64,000 nucleotides of DNA, from NCBI GenBank assembly GCA_002077045.2, contig KZ111181.1, positions 62,001-126,000 of the forward strand. The letters run 5' to 3'. Made by a program: the position numbers and the translations under genes. Every line of letters begins with the position of its first letter. The first letter of the stretch is position 1. The notes under the pieces are model-generated. The model was not told the DNA's origin and did not search any database. It saw nothing but the letters and a program-made list of their open reading frames with translations. Source of the DNA: Rachicladosporium sp. CCFEE 5018. Its lineage: Eukaryota; Ascomycota; Dothideomycetes; Cladosporiales; Cladosporiaceae. Of the stretch, positions 54,390-64,000 are shown piece by piece.

Positions 54390-56074
54390 TCATTTCCCCG
54401 GTCCCCGGCGCCGCTGGCCTCTCCCTCCCGCCGCTCCACGCACAATGCCCTCCCCTGCCGGTGTGAACCCCGGCGGTCCACCACCACCAATCGAACTCCC
54501 AACATCATCCGCCTTAAACCCCTCGCTCTCATTAAGCACAAAAGCAGCCAGAGCCTTGACAGCACCGCTCCAATCCGCAACAGCCTGCATTCTCTCCGCA
54601 TCAACGCCACTCTCAATCTCGACCGTCCCGGCATCCTGGTCGATCTTGCCATGCAGCCTGCCGTCCATGATTAGGAAGCCCACGATGTCTTGCACTTCCG
54701 GGATGGAAATTTTGAGGCGCTTGGCGATAAAGTCTAGGCGGAAACGGGTGTATGGTGCGACGAGCTTGACGACTGCTTTGGTGCGCATGTTTCGTGTGAC
54801 TTCGTCGATGTTCTCCGCGATGAAGGGATCGGCGAGGAGGTCCCGATTCTTCTGCAGGATCGTTTCGTATTGATTGATCTGGTCTGTTTGGTAGGCTTGG
54901 ACTAGTTCGGTCATTGCTGCGATGCGTGGGTCGTTCTTGTAGGGTTTCGTTTCTTGGGAGTCGAAGGGGTTGATGTCGGAGCCCATCAGCATGGTTGTCA
55001 GTACGAGATACTTGAGCACCTGTATGCGCTGCAATGAGCCGGCTTCGTCGTAGTTCCGAAAGGACTCGAAGAAGTCGCTCTGTGCCTCAGTCCAGTTTTC
55101 TGACACGCGCGTTAGCTTGCCTATCTCGCATGTTCTCTCGGACATTGCACACACCTTCGCTGAGATGCATCTTGCCGCCACACTCTCGAATGATGCCCAT
55201 GATCTTAGGATGCGGCACAGCTGACCGCACCTTGAGTGCCCGCTGATACAAGCCCTATTCCACGTTTAGTGAGTGGCAAAGTCATCCAAAGATAGACTTG
55301 TCGAACCTTCAGCCGCTTATTGTTGCGTGTCTCAGCATACATCTGGATTTCAAGCGCATACGCTTCCATCGAGTACGTTCCCTTGCTTGGGTCGTCTGTG
55401 CCGTCCTCCAGCTGACATGCCTTGTGCAGCTCACGGACCTTATCAGTGAGTCGACCGTAGTCTTTCTGCGCAAGCCAAAGCCGAGCGAGCTTCGTGTTCG
55501 TTGACAGCCACAGTCTCTCATTGTTAGTGGCCTGGAAGGAGTCGAGTGTTTTGGAGTAGAACTGCTCCATGCACTGGTTTGCAGCTTGGTCGTCCGCGTT
55601 CTTCTCGATGAAGTCCAGCATATTGTTGATCGACTTCTCCGAGTAGTTGCGTGTCACAGCCGACTTGACGTATGTCAACAGCTCGGTGTAGTGCTCGACA
55701 GCCTGCTGAAGGGTCAGCAGCTCGCCACATGCTCACACACAGAGCCATATCGACCTTCTCATATCGGCCCAGCTTGAACTCAAGCTTGATAGCTTGTTTC
55801 AGTCCCTTGAATCCCCAATCTCCTTTCTTCTCCTCCAGTGCTGGCACGCCGAGGAACTCGTCGATCGCATCCTCGGGCGACTCTGCCTTCATCTGTTTGG
55901 CATTGTAGTACTTGTTCTCGACGTCTACATCACCGCCCGCCTCGGCCTCATCTTCGTCCTCGTACTCGAAGTCGTAGCTGGTACCGCTGTTAGTGACATC
56001 TGGTCCTGCGTCTTCATTATGTAGACTCACTTCTCCTCGTCCGACGCTTGCATGAAGTCATCGTCGTCGGACAT
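54390..56074 (-). CDS. csnB: COP9 signalosome subunit 2 (CSN2/CsnB), 493 aa
   Basis: Scaffold subunit of the COP9 signalosome, which removes Nedd8 from cullins; in Aspergillus it affects light response and development. Exons 56074-56031, 55986-55755, 55702-55307, 55254-55155 and 55099-54390. The acidic start (MSDDDDFMQASDEE, DFEYEDEDEAEAG) leads to KYYNAKQMKAESPEDAIDEF and FKGLKQAIKLEFKLGRYEK, then TYVKSAVTRNYSEKSINNML, ERLWLSTNTKLARLWL, RALKVRSAVPHPKIMGIIRE and DFFESFRNYDEAGS: the canonical CSN2 helical repeats. The PCI domain occupies about 300-430 (FRLDFIAKRLKISIPEVQDI), followed by a Gly/Arg-rich tail. Exon 3 may start 3 nt earlier (tandem CAGCAG acceptor). CWC25 is transcribed divergently. 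Confidence 0.93.
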
Positions 56075-56373
56075 GACGGCGAAGAGTGACCACTTTGGGT
56101 TTCCCGAGCTTCGTCACTACTCGTTGCCACAGAGCGAAATCCACAGCCAAAGATGGTCAGCGCGACGCCAGTGGATGACCGACGTGAAGCTATCAATCAA
56201 ATGTCGCACTTTGGAAGCTCGACGTTTGGCTGTGGGGTTAATCGGATTTAAGCAGGTGGAGGCGGGACGTTGCCGCAAAACGCTGCCGCAACTCTTCCCA
56301 GTGAAGGCGATTTCTCCTGCTGCTCTTCTTCCACCACAACTACAAGCAGCATCCACCCATCAACACCGCAATC
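56075..56373. promoter_or_regulatory. Bidirectional promoter between CSN2 and CWC25
   Basis: 299 bp separate the two ATG codons, so both core promoters must lie here. A pyrimidine-rich tract (ctgctgctcttcttcc) lies just upstream of CWC25. No TATA box is evident. Confidence 0.5.
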
Positions 56374-57636
56374 ATGGGTGGCGATCTCAACCTCAAGAAG
56401 TCATGGCACCCGTTGCTCATGTCAAATCAAAAGCGCGTCTGGGCAGAAGAGACGAAAGCACTGGATGAACGCAAGAAAACCGAGCAAGTTCTCAAAGAGC
56501 GCGCAGAAGAGCGCGCAGTCCTCGAGCTCGAGCGGCTGCAAGAGAATGCAGGCGGCAAGAAGCGCGTCGACCGCGTGGACTGGATGTACAACGGCCCTGG
56601 CGCGGGTGGACCTGGGGCTGGTGGCGTGACGGAGGAGATGGAGGGGTACTTGCTAGGCAAGCGGAGGCTGGATGGACTGGTGAAGACTGCGGAGACGGCT
56701 GCGGTGAAAAAGGAGGCTGGGCAGGAGGGATTCATGGCTCTGAATGCTAATGCCAACTCGGCGAGGGATATCGCGAGTAAGGTTGCCGGTGATCCGATGT
56801 TGGCTATCAAGAAGCAGGAACAGGCTGCTTATGAGGCTATGATGAATGATCCGGCGAGGAGGCGGTTGCTGATGCAGGCTGCTGGGAAGGAAGAAGGACC
56901 GACGGCAGAGAAGAGGGAGCGATCGCACAAGCACCGTTCACGACGAGATCGGGATGATGATGATGATGGGCACAGACGGAAGCGCAGGAGGCATAGTGAT
57001 GAGAAGGACGAGCACAGAAGTGACAGACATCGCTCGCATCGACACCGCCATCGCTCAGCATCCAGATCGCGGTCGAGGTCTCGCTCGCCATACAGACGCC
57101 GGGATGAGGAGGATCGCGATGACAGACGCCGAACCTCGCGCAAGCAACGAGACTGCACTCCGTCGCGATCACGATCACCACGAAGGCGCCGCGACGAGGA
57201 CAACCGACGAGACCGACGAAGATCATACCCCAGCCCAAAGCGATCGGGCTCCTCAGACTCGAGATCGAACTCACCACATCGTGATTCGCGTAGCTCACAC
57301 AGCACACGTAGACCGCGACGATCACCTTCATACGACCGAAGTCGCTCGCAGCGAGAAAGCTACCATTCGCCGCCTGACGAGGCTAAGAAAGACGACACCG
57401 CCAAGGCTGCGGAGCGCGAGATGCGACTGGCTGCCATGTCATCCAACGCATCGGATCTGGAGACTGAACGCAAAGCTCGTCTTGCAGAGCTGCAGGCAAA
57501 GGAGGCAAAGCAGCGGGAGGAGGATGATCGCAAGCGGTCTGAAAAGGCTCGCTTCATCGACGGTGTGCGGAGGGAAGCAGAGGGTGTTGATGCTGGGAGG
57601 AGGTTCAAGGGCAAGGGCTCTGCTTCTGATGATTGA
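56374..57636 (+). CDS. CWC25: Pre-mRNA-splicing factor CWC25, 420 aa
   Basis: Spliceosome component that acts at the first catalytic step, after Prp2 remodelling. Single exon from ATG 56374. The N-terminal Cir_N/CWC25 signature MGGDLNLKKSWHPLLMSNQK is followed by VWAEETKALDERKKTEQVLK, RVDWMYNGPGAG and EEMEGYLLGKRRLDGL. DPMLAIKKQEQAAYEAMMND closes the conserved part (about residue 170). The remainder is an Arg/Ser/Asp-rich tail (RSRSRSRSPYRRRDEEDRDD and similar) with a final coiled region (ERKARLAELQAKEAKQREED) and RFKGKGSASDD. It is longer than yeast Cwc25 (179 aa) because of the RS tail, as in other filamentous fungi. Nuclear location expected. Confidence 0.92.
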   Translation: MGGDLNLKKSWHPLLMSNQKRVWAEETKALDERKKTEQVLKERAEERAVLELERLQENAGGKKRVDRVDWMYNGPGAGGPGAGGVTEEMEGYLLGKRRLDGLVKTAETAAVKKEAGQEGFMALNANANSARDIASKVAGDPMLAIKKQEQAAYEAMMNDPARRRLLMQAAGKEEGPTAEKRERSHKHRSRRDRDDDDDGHRRKRRRHSDEKDEHRSDRHRSHRHRHRSASRSRSRSRSPYRRRDEEDRDDRRRTSRKQRDCTPSRSRSPRRRRDEDNRRDRRRSYPSPKRSGSSDSRSNSPHRDSRSSHSTRRPRRSPSYDRSRSQRESYHSPPDEAKKDDTAKAAEREMRLAAMSSNASDLETERKARLAELQAKEAKQREEDDRKRSEKARFIDGVRREAEGVDAGRRFKGKGSASDD

Positions 57637-58685
57637 GACGCGAGCAGACCACTCGAGATCGGAGGCACGTAAAGCATTACTGATCTGCATGAGCTTATAA
57701 TGCGCCTTGCATGCTCCGCCGAGCACATGGAACGAGCGGCGTATATAGCAATGACAGTGAACGACCGTTTGACTTTCCAAGATACGAAGCATGTACCTTC
57801 GCCATAATTGGCTGCACTGCTGGATTGCCACGCGGGTGACAGAAGAAGCGGACCGCTCGGCGAATCTCTATAATGGAGGACGCTGACATTTGCAGCACCA
57901 CGGCAATCAACATTCAGCTATGCTATTAGCGAAATTATCGTGTGCTTTGGAAGCTCTCTCATGCAGCATTACCAGCGGTTCGTTATCGCAATGTGGTCTA
58001 CACAAGCAGTGTCGACCTTTAAGATCTCTGGCGTAGTCCGCTTGTTTTGTCATACGCGTGATTGCGCATAGCGAACACCAGTTCGTCGGGCCGAGCACGT
58101 TCCTTCCTCGGTACTAACTTTAGCCCAAATCTGAGCCCCCAATGATCTCTGCCAAGTTCTCCACATCCTTCGCAGTGCATCCTGAACCCTACACCTTACT
58201 CCCCATCGTTTCCTCTCGACCGTCACTGCCCGTAACATCACCCCAGGCCAAGCGACTCTGTTGAAGTTTGCAAGCCAAAACAGGAAGGAGCAAAGAAGAC
58301 TTCCACCCGCCCCCAAAACCGGCTGAAGTGAACGTTCAGATCGAAGCAACGCGGCCCGGCCAGGCTCCGCAAAGAAGTCCAGCCGCCATTCCCCACGAAC
58401 TCTGTGCAGTGTGCGCCGTGCATGATCCGCAGTGGTCCACTTTAGAACAAGTAGGCGGAGAACCTCCGTCACCTATCGGTTTGCGATCACCATTGCCCAC
58501 CTGCATCCGACTACCATATCGACAATCTCCCACCAAGCTCATTGTGCAGACGAATTGGAAGACCAGACTAGCCGCAAACATCCAGACGACTATCTGCGAC
58601 GAGACGAGGCTGGCGCATCGAGCGATCATTGGAAGAGCGTCGAACGGGACCGGCGCATCTGGGAGAGCTACACATCACAGCGAGG
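57637..58685. other. Spacer and probable long 5' leader of RHO3
   Basis: About 1 kb. A rightward frame (58268 on) runs into RHO3 exon 2 but lacks protein features and is replaced by the spliced model from 58686. Otherwise nothing seen. Confidence 0.35.
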
Positions 58686-59471
58686 ATGCCCTTGTGCGGA
58701 GACAGCAAGACGGTGCAGAGGAAGTTGGTGCTATTGTAAGGGCAGCCATGACATGCAGCAATGATGAGGAAGCTAACAATGAGTGCAGAGGCGACGGCGC
58801 ATGCGGTAAAACATCATTACTCAATGTCTTCACGCGAGGATACTTCCCGACAGTCTAGTATGCGCAGCCCTGCGACTCCATGTGTTGTTAACGCCCGTAC
58901 TGACATCAGGGCAGCGAACCCACAGTCTTCGAAAACTACGTCCACGACATCTTCATCGACAGCACCCACGTCGAACTCTCCCTTTGGGACACAGCAGGCC
59001 AAGAAGAATTTGACCGCCTGCGCTCTCTCAGCTACGATGACACCCACGCCATAATGCTGTGCTTCAGCGTGGACTCACCCGACTCGCTCGAGAACGTCGA
59101 GTCGAAATGGGTAGGCGAGATCGCGGAGAACTGTCCTGGCGTGAAATTAGTGCTTGTGGCGTTAAAATGCGATTTGCGGGAACAGGAGAAGGATGACCGG
59201 GAGGATGGTGCGGAGGTGAAGAAGCCGTGTATTGATTATAAGGCGGGGTTGGCGGTGGCGGAGAGGGTGAAGGCTTTGAGGTATTTGGGTATGTTGCGCT
59301 GCCTATGCAAGGGTGTTATGTTAAGGAACAGCGTGCTAACGAATTGTTCCAGAGTGCTCAGCAATGAAGAACCGAGGCGTGAACGAGGCATTCACGGAAG
59401 CCGCACGAGTAGCATTGACGGTGAAGAACGTCAAGGGAGACAAAGACGCCGGGTGCTGCTCGGTGATGTAG
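58686..59471 (+). CDS. RHO3: Rho-type small GTPase, Rho3 homologue, 203 aa
   Basis: Membrane GTPase controlling polarised exocytosis and actin. Exons 58686-58735, 58789-58857, 58915-59288 and 59353-59471; introns are 53-64 nt and the first splits just before the P-loop. Motifs: LVLLGDGACGKTSLLNVFTR (G1, residues 14-33), YEPTVFENYVHDIF (switch I, Thr in G2), LSLWDTAGQEEFDRLRSLSY (G3), VALKCDLREQ (G4, Rho3-style Lys-Cys-Asp) and ECSAMKNRGVNEAF (G5). The C-terminus CSVM is a CaaX box for prenylation, preceded by Cys for possible palmitoylation. LENVESKWVGEIAENCPGVK is typical of the Rho family. A Rho3/Rho4 GAP (Rgd1) is encoded elsewhere in this window. Strong family match; Rho3 rather than another Rho is judged from the N-terminus and the ALKCDL box. 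Confidence 0.92.
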
Positions 59472-59940
59472 GGCTGCATCCGTGAACTTGATGAACGACT
59501 TCTTGCCCTTCCCAGACTGCTCTGCTTTGAGCATGACTGTCTAGTGGTAAACCTTCAGACATGATCGACTTTGACATACATTGAATACTGGCCGCGTGGC
59601 GTTGGGGCACGGAAAGGCGCATTTGGCTTGGACGCAAAAGAGGTGGTCGCCAACTTCCGAGCAGCTTTGAAGACACGACCGGCAGACCTCGCAGCTCATA
59701 TGAGCGCGATGCCTTCAGGCCTTGATTCTATTTACTTCGAGCACATGATTTGTATACAACCCATGCAATCGAACAAACTAAGCTCTATCTCTCTGATCGG
59801 TCCAAGCTGGAAGCGGATCAACGTTTGTGGAGTGACCTAGCAAAATCCATCCACGATCCGCCCCGTGCTCGTACCCAAGTTCGCACAGCATCTTTCCACT
59901 TCCGCGAATGCAAAAGGATGCAAAAGTGTAACTCATTAAC
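59472..59940. other. Spacer
   Basis: 3' flank of RHO3. A TTTT on the minus strand near 59922-59926 lies just downstream of the tRNA gene and would serve as its RNA polymerase III terminator. Confidence 0.4.
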
Positions 59941-60030
59941 GGGTTCTTCCGGGAGTCGAACCCGGGGCCACTCGCAATTTGGCTTAAGGTTCAACCCTAA
60001 GCGAGTATCATACCACTAGACCAAAGAACC
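59941..60030 (-). tRNA. tP(AGG): tRNA-Pro (anticodon AGG) with an 18-nt intron
   Basis: On the minus strand a cloverleaf forms: acceptor stem GGTTCTT (60030-60024) pairs with AAGAACC (59948-59942), discriminator C; D arm GTCTAGTGGTATGAT (A box); anticodon stem CTCGC/GCGAG; loop TTAGGG with anticodon AGG; T arm CCGGGTTCGACTCCCGG (B box). An intron of about 18 nt (starting TTGAACC) sits one base after the anticodon, the standard place, and its CCTTAAG can pair with the anticodon region. A T-run follows as terminator. Confidence 0.93.
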
Positions 60031-60393
60031 GCCTACCATTACTGGGATGGAATGAATGCCGGACTCATCGTATATATATAACTATAATCATCGGCCGCCT
60101 CGCCATCAGTCGAGATCGACCTGCTCGACCTATCGGCCGAACTGGCTGCTCGGTGGATGGTTTGGAGTATACGATAAGCTCCTTTCTGCTATGCGGTTCA
60201 TAGCAGCTCTGCATGGAGAGACTTGGCGCAGTAACGTTGAAGTCGGGTGGTGTTCAGATAAGCTTCGTCTGATCACTCCTTCCACGATTACAAATGAATG
60301 CTGACGTCCCTGCTTCGGAGAAATTTATAGGCAGGGTATCTTTGGGTCTAAATGTACAAATCTTCTTCTACGTCTATGCACTTGCGGCATCTA
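60031..60393. other. Spacer between tRNA and the ADCK-like gene
   Basis: A short TA run (tatatatataac) at 60071-60082 upstream of the tRNA is the only feature. Confidence 0.3.
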
Positions 60394-62514
60394 TCAGCCC
60401 TCGAAAACGCCATGCTGTAACTCAACACCCATCCTGTGAGAAAGTCAGTATGCCGCATCCCTGTCGAGATAGTACACGAGCAAGACTTACCCTTCAGCCA
60501 TCTTCCGCATGCTCTCCTCAATATCATCATCCATACCCTTTCCCACCCCCAACCATTGCCTGACCTTCGCCCAGTAGAAGACGAAGTCGGTGCTGATCAG
60601 TATAGTCCTGAACAGCAGATGCTTGCCGTACTCCTTCCACCGTTGACTGAGACTCGCCTCCCGATTCTCTGCCAAAGCCCGACTAGCCCACGTCCCCGTG
60701 ATCTTCACACGATTGACAGGGCTACCCAAAAACTGATTATTCCCCTGCACGATCCTCAGATTTCTCCCGATGAAAATAAGCTCTTGCGGAAACTTGTCCT
60801 GGTTCGACAGGATATCTCTCACACCAGCCCGCATCTTCTGCTGCATCTCAAACTGCCGCACCTTCTGCTCCTTCTTACTCATAGCCCTGATCTCAGCCAA
60901 AGTCTTCCCGTCCCCGCCCTCATACGGTCGCATCAGTGTTGCGCTAGCGAAGATATCCGGCGCGTTGATTCCCCATTCCTGCGTCACTTTGGCGATGGTC
61001 TTGTTGTCAAAAGTCATCAGACTCCGCCAGAAGAGCGCGTACTCCAGACGGAACTTGGGATCCATGCTGATGTACAGGCCGTGATCTATGAGCACCAGCT
61101 CCGGTTTCCCGGATGGCAGCCGGCGGATGAAGATATTTCCTGGATGCGGATCGCAGTGCACTAGCCCCCAGAGGAACATCTGCGCGGAGAAGAGGTCGAC
61201 CATCGTTTGCATTACGGGTTTGAGAGGGAGGCCGAGTCCGCCTTTCTTTGCTGGGCCTCGCCAGGCATCACGCTCGGGCTTCAGCTTTTCGTCGTCGGGC
61301 TGTTTCTTGGAGATGTTTGCAACGACGTGTGCAGGAAGAGCGTCTAGCTGTACGCCTCCTGCCCCTGGCGAGCCTTTGCCATAGCCGCCTCGCCAAGTGT
61401 TGTTGATGCCCTCCTTGTCCCAGAGTCGGATCCCCTCGATCCACTCGGCAGTCATTACACGTTTGCTGCTCATACTGGGATAAGTCTCGGGGATGTACAC
61501 TCTGTTCTTCAGTCTCGGCTCGTTCTGTATGAGGTTCCGCATCTTCTCGCCATTGCGTGCTTCGTTCTGGAAGTCCGTCTCCAGCATCAGTCGATCCGAA
61601 ATATACGGCACCAGACTGTATAGCGGCAGATCGAAGTACCACGTGTAAATCTTCGTCACAACCTTGAACGCCCACAGATCCCACTCCACCTGCCGTGCAA
61701 TCTCTCGCTTCTGTATCTTGATCGCCACTTCCCTCCCGTCTGCCAGCCGTGCCCAATGGACCTGCGCAACACTAGCACTCGCCCGTGCAGTCCTCTCCAT
61801 GACACCCTTGCTCGGATCCCCATCAAAGCTAATCCCGAACACCTCCTCCGGCGTCTTCCCAAAATCCTCCTTGATCACCTGCTCCACCTCCTTCCAGCTG
61901 TTCTGCGTAGCATCGTCGAACATCCTCGCGAACATCTTCTGGAATTCCGGCGGTAGGATAGCAGACTGCATTGCGATCGCCTGCCCGATCTTGAGGTACA
62001 GTCCCCCATTGTTTCTCAGCAGCTCGAACAGCCGAGTCGCACTGCGGCGGTGCAAGTCCTCTACACTATCGCCTATCCAGGGATCGGGGCGGAAGTTTAT
62101 CTTATAATCTACCGCTACGAAGAGACCGTTGGCGAAAGTGCGGAAGGTGCGCGAGAGGCAGGCGTCGTAGAAGTATTGGTCTGCTGCTAAAACTGCGCCT
62201 ACGACCACGGCTGTGCGGATTAGTCGGCGGAGCCATTTGCGCGAACGGCGATAGGTTTTGGCTGTGGCGGGTCTGCCTAGTTCGGCGGGTGTTGGGGGGC
62301 GGAGGGATTGGAATTGAGATTGTAGGCGGCGGAGAGTGAGTGGCAGGGCGCTACGTCTTGCCGAGAGGGCTTGCTTAGGTGTTCCTAGTGATCGTGTGCT
62401 CAATTGTGCCCTCTGGACATGATGTCGCGTGAGGTCTCGAGCGGAAGCAGATCGATTGGCGAGGGTCTTGCTTGCAAATCGTCGACATGACGGCGCAGGG
62501 ACGAGGCGAAACAT
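60394..62514 (-). CDS. Mitochondrial ABC1/ADCK (UbiB-type) protein, Cqd2/Mcp2-like, 687 aa
   Basis: Atypical kinase-fold protein of mitochondria linked to coenzyme Q and lipid homeostasis in yeast. Exons 62514-60491 and 60433-60394. The start MFRLVPAPSCRRFASKTLAN is Arg/Ser-rich like a presequence; a membrane segment follows (LIRTAVVVGAVLAADQYFY). UbiB hallmarks: GLYLKIGQAIAMQSAILPPE (KxGQ), ARASASVAQVHWA (Ala-rich loop), VAIKIQK (ATP lysine), LVHCDPHPGNIFI and LVLIDHGLY (DFG-like DHG). DFGKTPEEVFGISFDG and WIEGIRLWDKEGI are typical of the ADCK1 branch. Without the last intron the frame would stop at TAA inside the GTAAGT donor after MAEG; splicing gives MGVELQHGVFEG. The upstream frame lacks ATG, so a 5' UTR intron is likely. 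Orthology to Cqd2 rather than Cqd1 is a judgement. Confidence 0.88.
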
Positions 62515-63706
62515 CAAGTCCGCCAACAACGCCGCCGTAGGAACTCCAGGACTGAACGAGAGAAAAGGGGATATCAGGTAGAGGATGGCGAGCGAGCAAG
62601 AATGCGCATGCGACAATATGGTATACGCACCTTGTCATGACGTCTGTATCGGGATGTCACCGCTCTCGCTTTCCGATCTCGCGTTCCTTCCCAGTCTTCA
62701 TTTCCTCCGATGGCCTCATCGCTATTCATTCGGTGCCATGCAAGAGCTGTCCATTATTGACTGATTGTAGATTCCCGATCTGGTCGCGTAAAGGAGCAAC
62801 GTCAAGGCGATGAATTGAGGGTAGGGCTGCTCAGCTAGGTCTCTGCTACTCGTTCCATTTCACATCTCTTCTCTCTCCCCGACCATGCACGTGGCCGAGG
62901 AAGTCGATGGCTCCTGAAACCCTGTGCAGCGATTTGGAACACAATGTGCGTACTTGTATGTCCCGGCAAAGATCTGCACGAACGGGTGCTCACCCTCGAC
63001 TTTGCGATCAACAGGCTCTGGTGCCTTACACTGCACCGACACATTGCTCAGTGCGCCGCACCTTCCGCAGCGCTCTACAGAATCAGGCGCCTGTACCGGC
63101 ATTATCAAGCCCACTTTTGCAAACAGTGAGCACACGGAACTTGAAACCCTAACATTGAGCTACGCCATTGCGTTTCCATCGAACAAACCATGCCAGCCTC
63201 GCCTGCCATCCAGAAGTTGGCGATCAAGACGAGCAGTTGAAAGCTAATCTTCGAATGGAGTTAAGGACGCATGAGGCGGGTGCAGCAAATGCCCGCACTA
63301 CCATACGCCGGAGCCATGAAGTATGATCGCAGAACGGACAGCATCATCTGAAAGCTTACTTGGACTTTGAGCAGTCTGCGAAGTACAGGATGCTATCAGA
63401 GAGGTTTCGAAGGTCAGCTTAAATCCGGAGCCATTCCATGACTGCGACACACGAAGCGTAATATCCGACACTCCACAAAGACTGCAACATTAATGCAATA
63501 GTATCTTACGGCGTCATACTTGCCTTCGACCCCATAATCACAGCCCTACCTGCCCTCCAAGAGTATCGCTTTGAGCGTTGGATAAGTGACACATTTGTGG
63601 CGCTTGCAGTCGGAGTTACTCGATTTCATCAAGTCTCCTTTCGTCAGGTCTTCGTGCTGCTCTGGCCAGTTTCTAATCAATTCCTGCAGCCACAACAGCC
63701 GACGCA
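62515..63706. other. 1.2-kb spacer between divergent genes
   Basis: Includes the probable 5' UTR intron of the ADCK-like gene (acceptor CTCTCGTTCAG near 62550). A leftward 91-codon frame at 62860-63135 has a CGRC/CK spacing but no other support. Promoter of the BTB gene at 63707 is expected at the right end. Confidence 0.35.
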
Positions 63707-64000
63707 ATGGCTGACTCGCCCTCGCCCGCCCACGACCCTTTGTCGCCCTCACACGACCCTCAATCGCCCGTGTACTCGCCCGCCACCACATCCCGATCGT
63801 CGCCAGCTCACATGAACCCCCTCGTAGAGGAGTCTCCTAGCTCCCTCAAGCGCAAACGCAACGAGTACGCCACCATCAACCACTACGCCGTGCCATCCTA
63901 TTAAGCTGACTCCTCCGCGCGCAGATATGACTACACCGAAATGATCGAAGTCAAAGTCGGCGACCCCTCGGCACCAAAGACATTATGGGTTCATAAAGAT
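63707..64000 (+). CDS. BTB/POZ domain protein, 5' part only
   Basis: Exon 1 63707-63864 (ATG 63707) encodes a Ser/Pro-rich start (MADSPSPAHDPLSPSHDPQS) ending LKRKRNE. A 60-nt intron (GTACGC, branch GCTGAC, CGCAG) joins to exon 2 at 63925: YDYTEMIEVKVGDPSAPKTL then WVHKD at the window edge, the first strands and the HKD of a fungal BTB domain. Without the intron the frame stops at a TAA just after the junction. It resembles the other BTB genes of this window in having a disordered start. The gene is cut by the window end. Confidence 0.75.

Noticed and set aside
53926..54873. 315-codon rightward frame
   Set aside because: Its right half is antisense to CSN2 exon 5, and the rest is Ser/Pro/Arg-rich noise without a domain.
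58268..58858. 196-codon frame running into RHO3 exon 2 as an N-terminal extension
   Set aside because: A spliced start at 58686 gives the standard Rho3 N-terminus; the extension has no protein-like features.
62860..63135. Leftward 91-codon frame with CGRCG...C spacing
   Set aside because: Short, no matching family pattern and no neighbouring exons found.
1..64000. Search for CRISPR arrays, phage genes or bacterial operons
   Set aside because: None seen; the gene structure is eukaryotic throughout.

Overview
The window is nuclear DNA of a filamentous ascomycete (Pezizomycotina, most likely Dothideomycetes such as a Capnodiales-like black fungus; the class is inferred from gene content, not proven). 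The reasons are: short introns of about 45-120 nt with GTRNGY donors and CTRAY branch points, compact genes on both strands, fungal-specific families (2EXR/F-box-like, BTB proteins, the AcuK zinc cluster regulator, Rds1-like ferritin fold, Yap-type bZIP), and an intron-containing tRNA-Pro.

Left arm (1-13.1 kb): a partial unknown gene, an unknown 175-aa protein, a class I photolyase with one intron, weak small ORFs, a Sec2-type Rab exchange factor, two neighbouring 2EXR paralogues, a low-complexity Pro/Ala/Arg-rich protein with a 24-bp minisatellite and a reading-frame switch, and a BTB gene broken by an in-frame amber codon.

Centre (13.1-34.1 kb): one ~10.4-kb segment is present twice in the same orientation (13128-23750 and 23761-34100), and the two copies meet exactly at a run of 10 N. 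Each copy has the same five loci in the same order: a truncated Argonaute (only the end of PIWI), a secreted ferritin-like/Rds1-type protein, the F-BAR RhoGAP Rgd1, a flavin split-barrel (pyridoxamine oxidase-like) protein, and a BTB protein. Proteins are about 95-99% identical, while introns and spacers carry indels, and some coding patches are saturated with silent changes. The layout (contig end / N10 / contig start) fits two unmerged haplotypes scaffolded end to end better than a true tandem duplication. The BTB allele of copy 2 has lost the start codon and a splice acceptor used in copy 1.

Right arm (34.3-64 kb): a second BTB gene, AcuK (gluconeogenesis activator), a Cys-rich unknown, Yae1 (Fe-S adaptor for Rli1), an acidic Cys-containing unknown, a SPOUT RNA methyltransferase, a Yap/AP-1-like bZIP factor, a phosducin-like CCT co-chaperone (Plp2), an otubain-type deubiquitinase with seven exons, COP9 signalosome subunit 2 and splicing factor CWC25 transcribed divergently from a 299-bp spacer, the Rho3 GTPase, tRNA-Pro(AGG), a mitochondrial ABC1/ADCK-like protein, and the start of another BTB gene running off the end.

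Functional links: Rho3 (58.7 kb), the Rgd1-type RhoGAP (18.5/29.0 kb) and Sec2 (5.5 kb) all act on polarised exocytosis in yeast; CSN2 and the otubain both act on ubiquitin-type conjugation. These genes are not operonic; proximity may be chance. Long gene-poor spacers lie at 37.3-39.3, 43.9-46.4 and 51.8-54.4 kb. Exon borders were assigned by eye from splice consensus, phase and family motifs.
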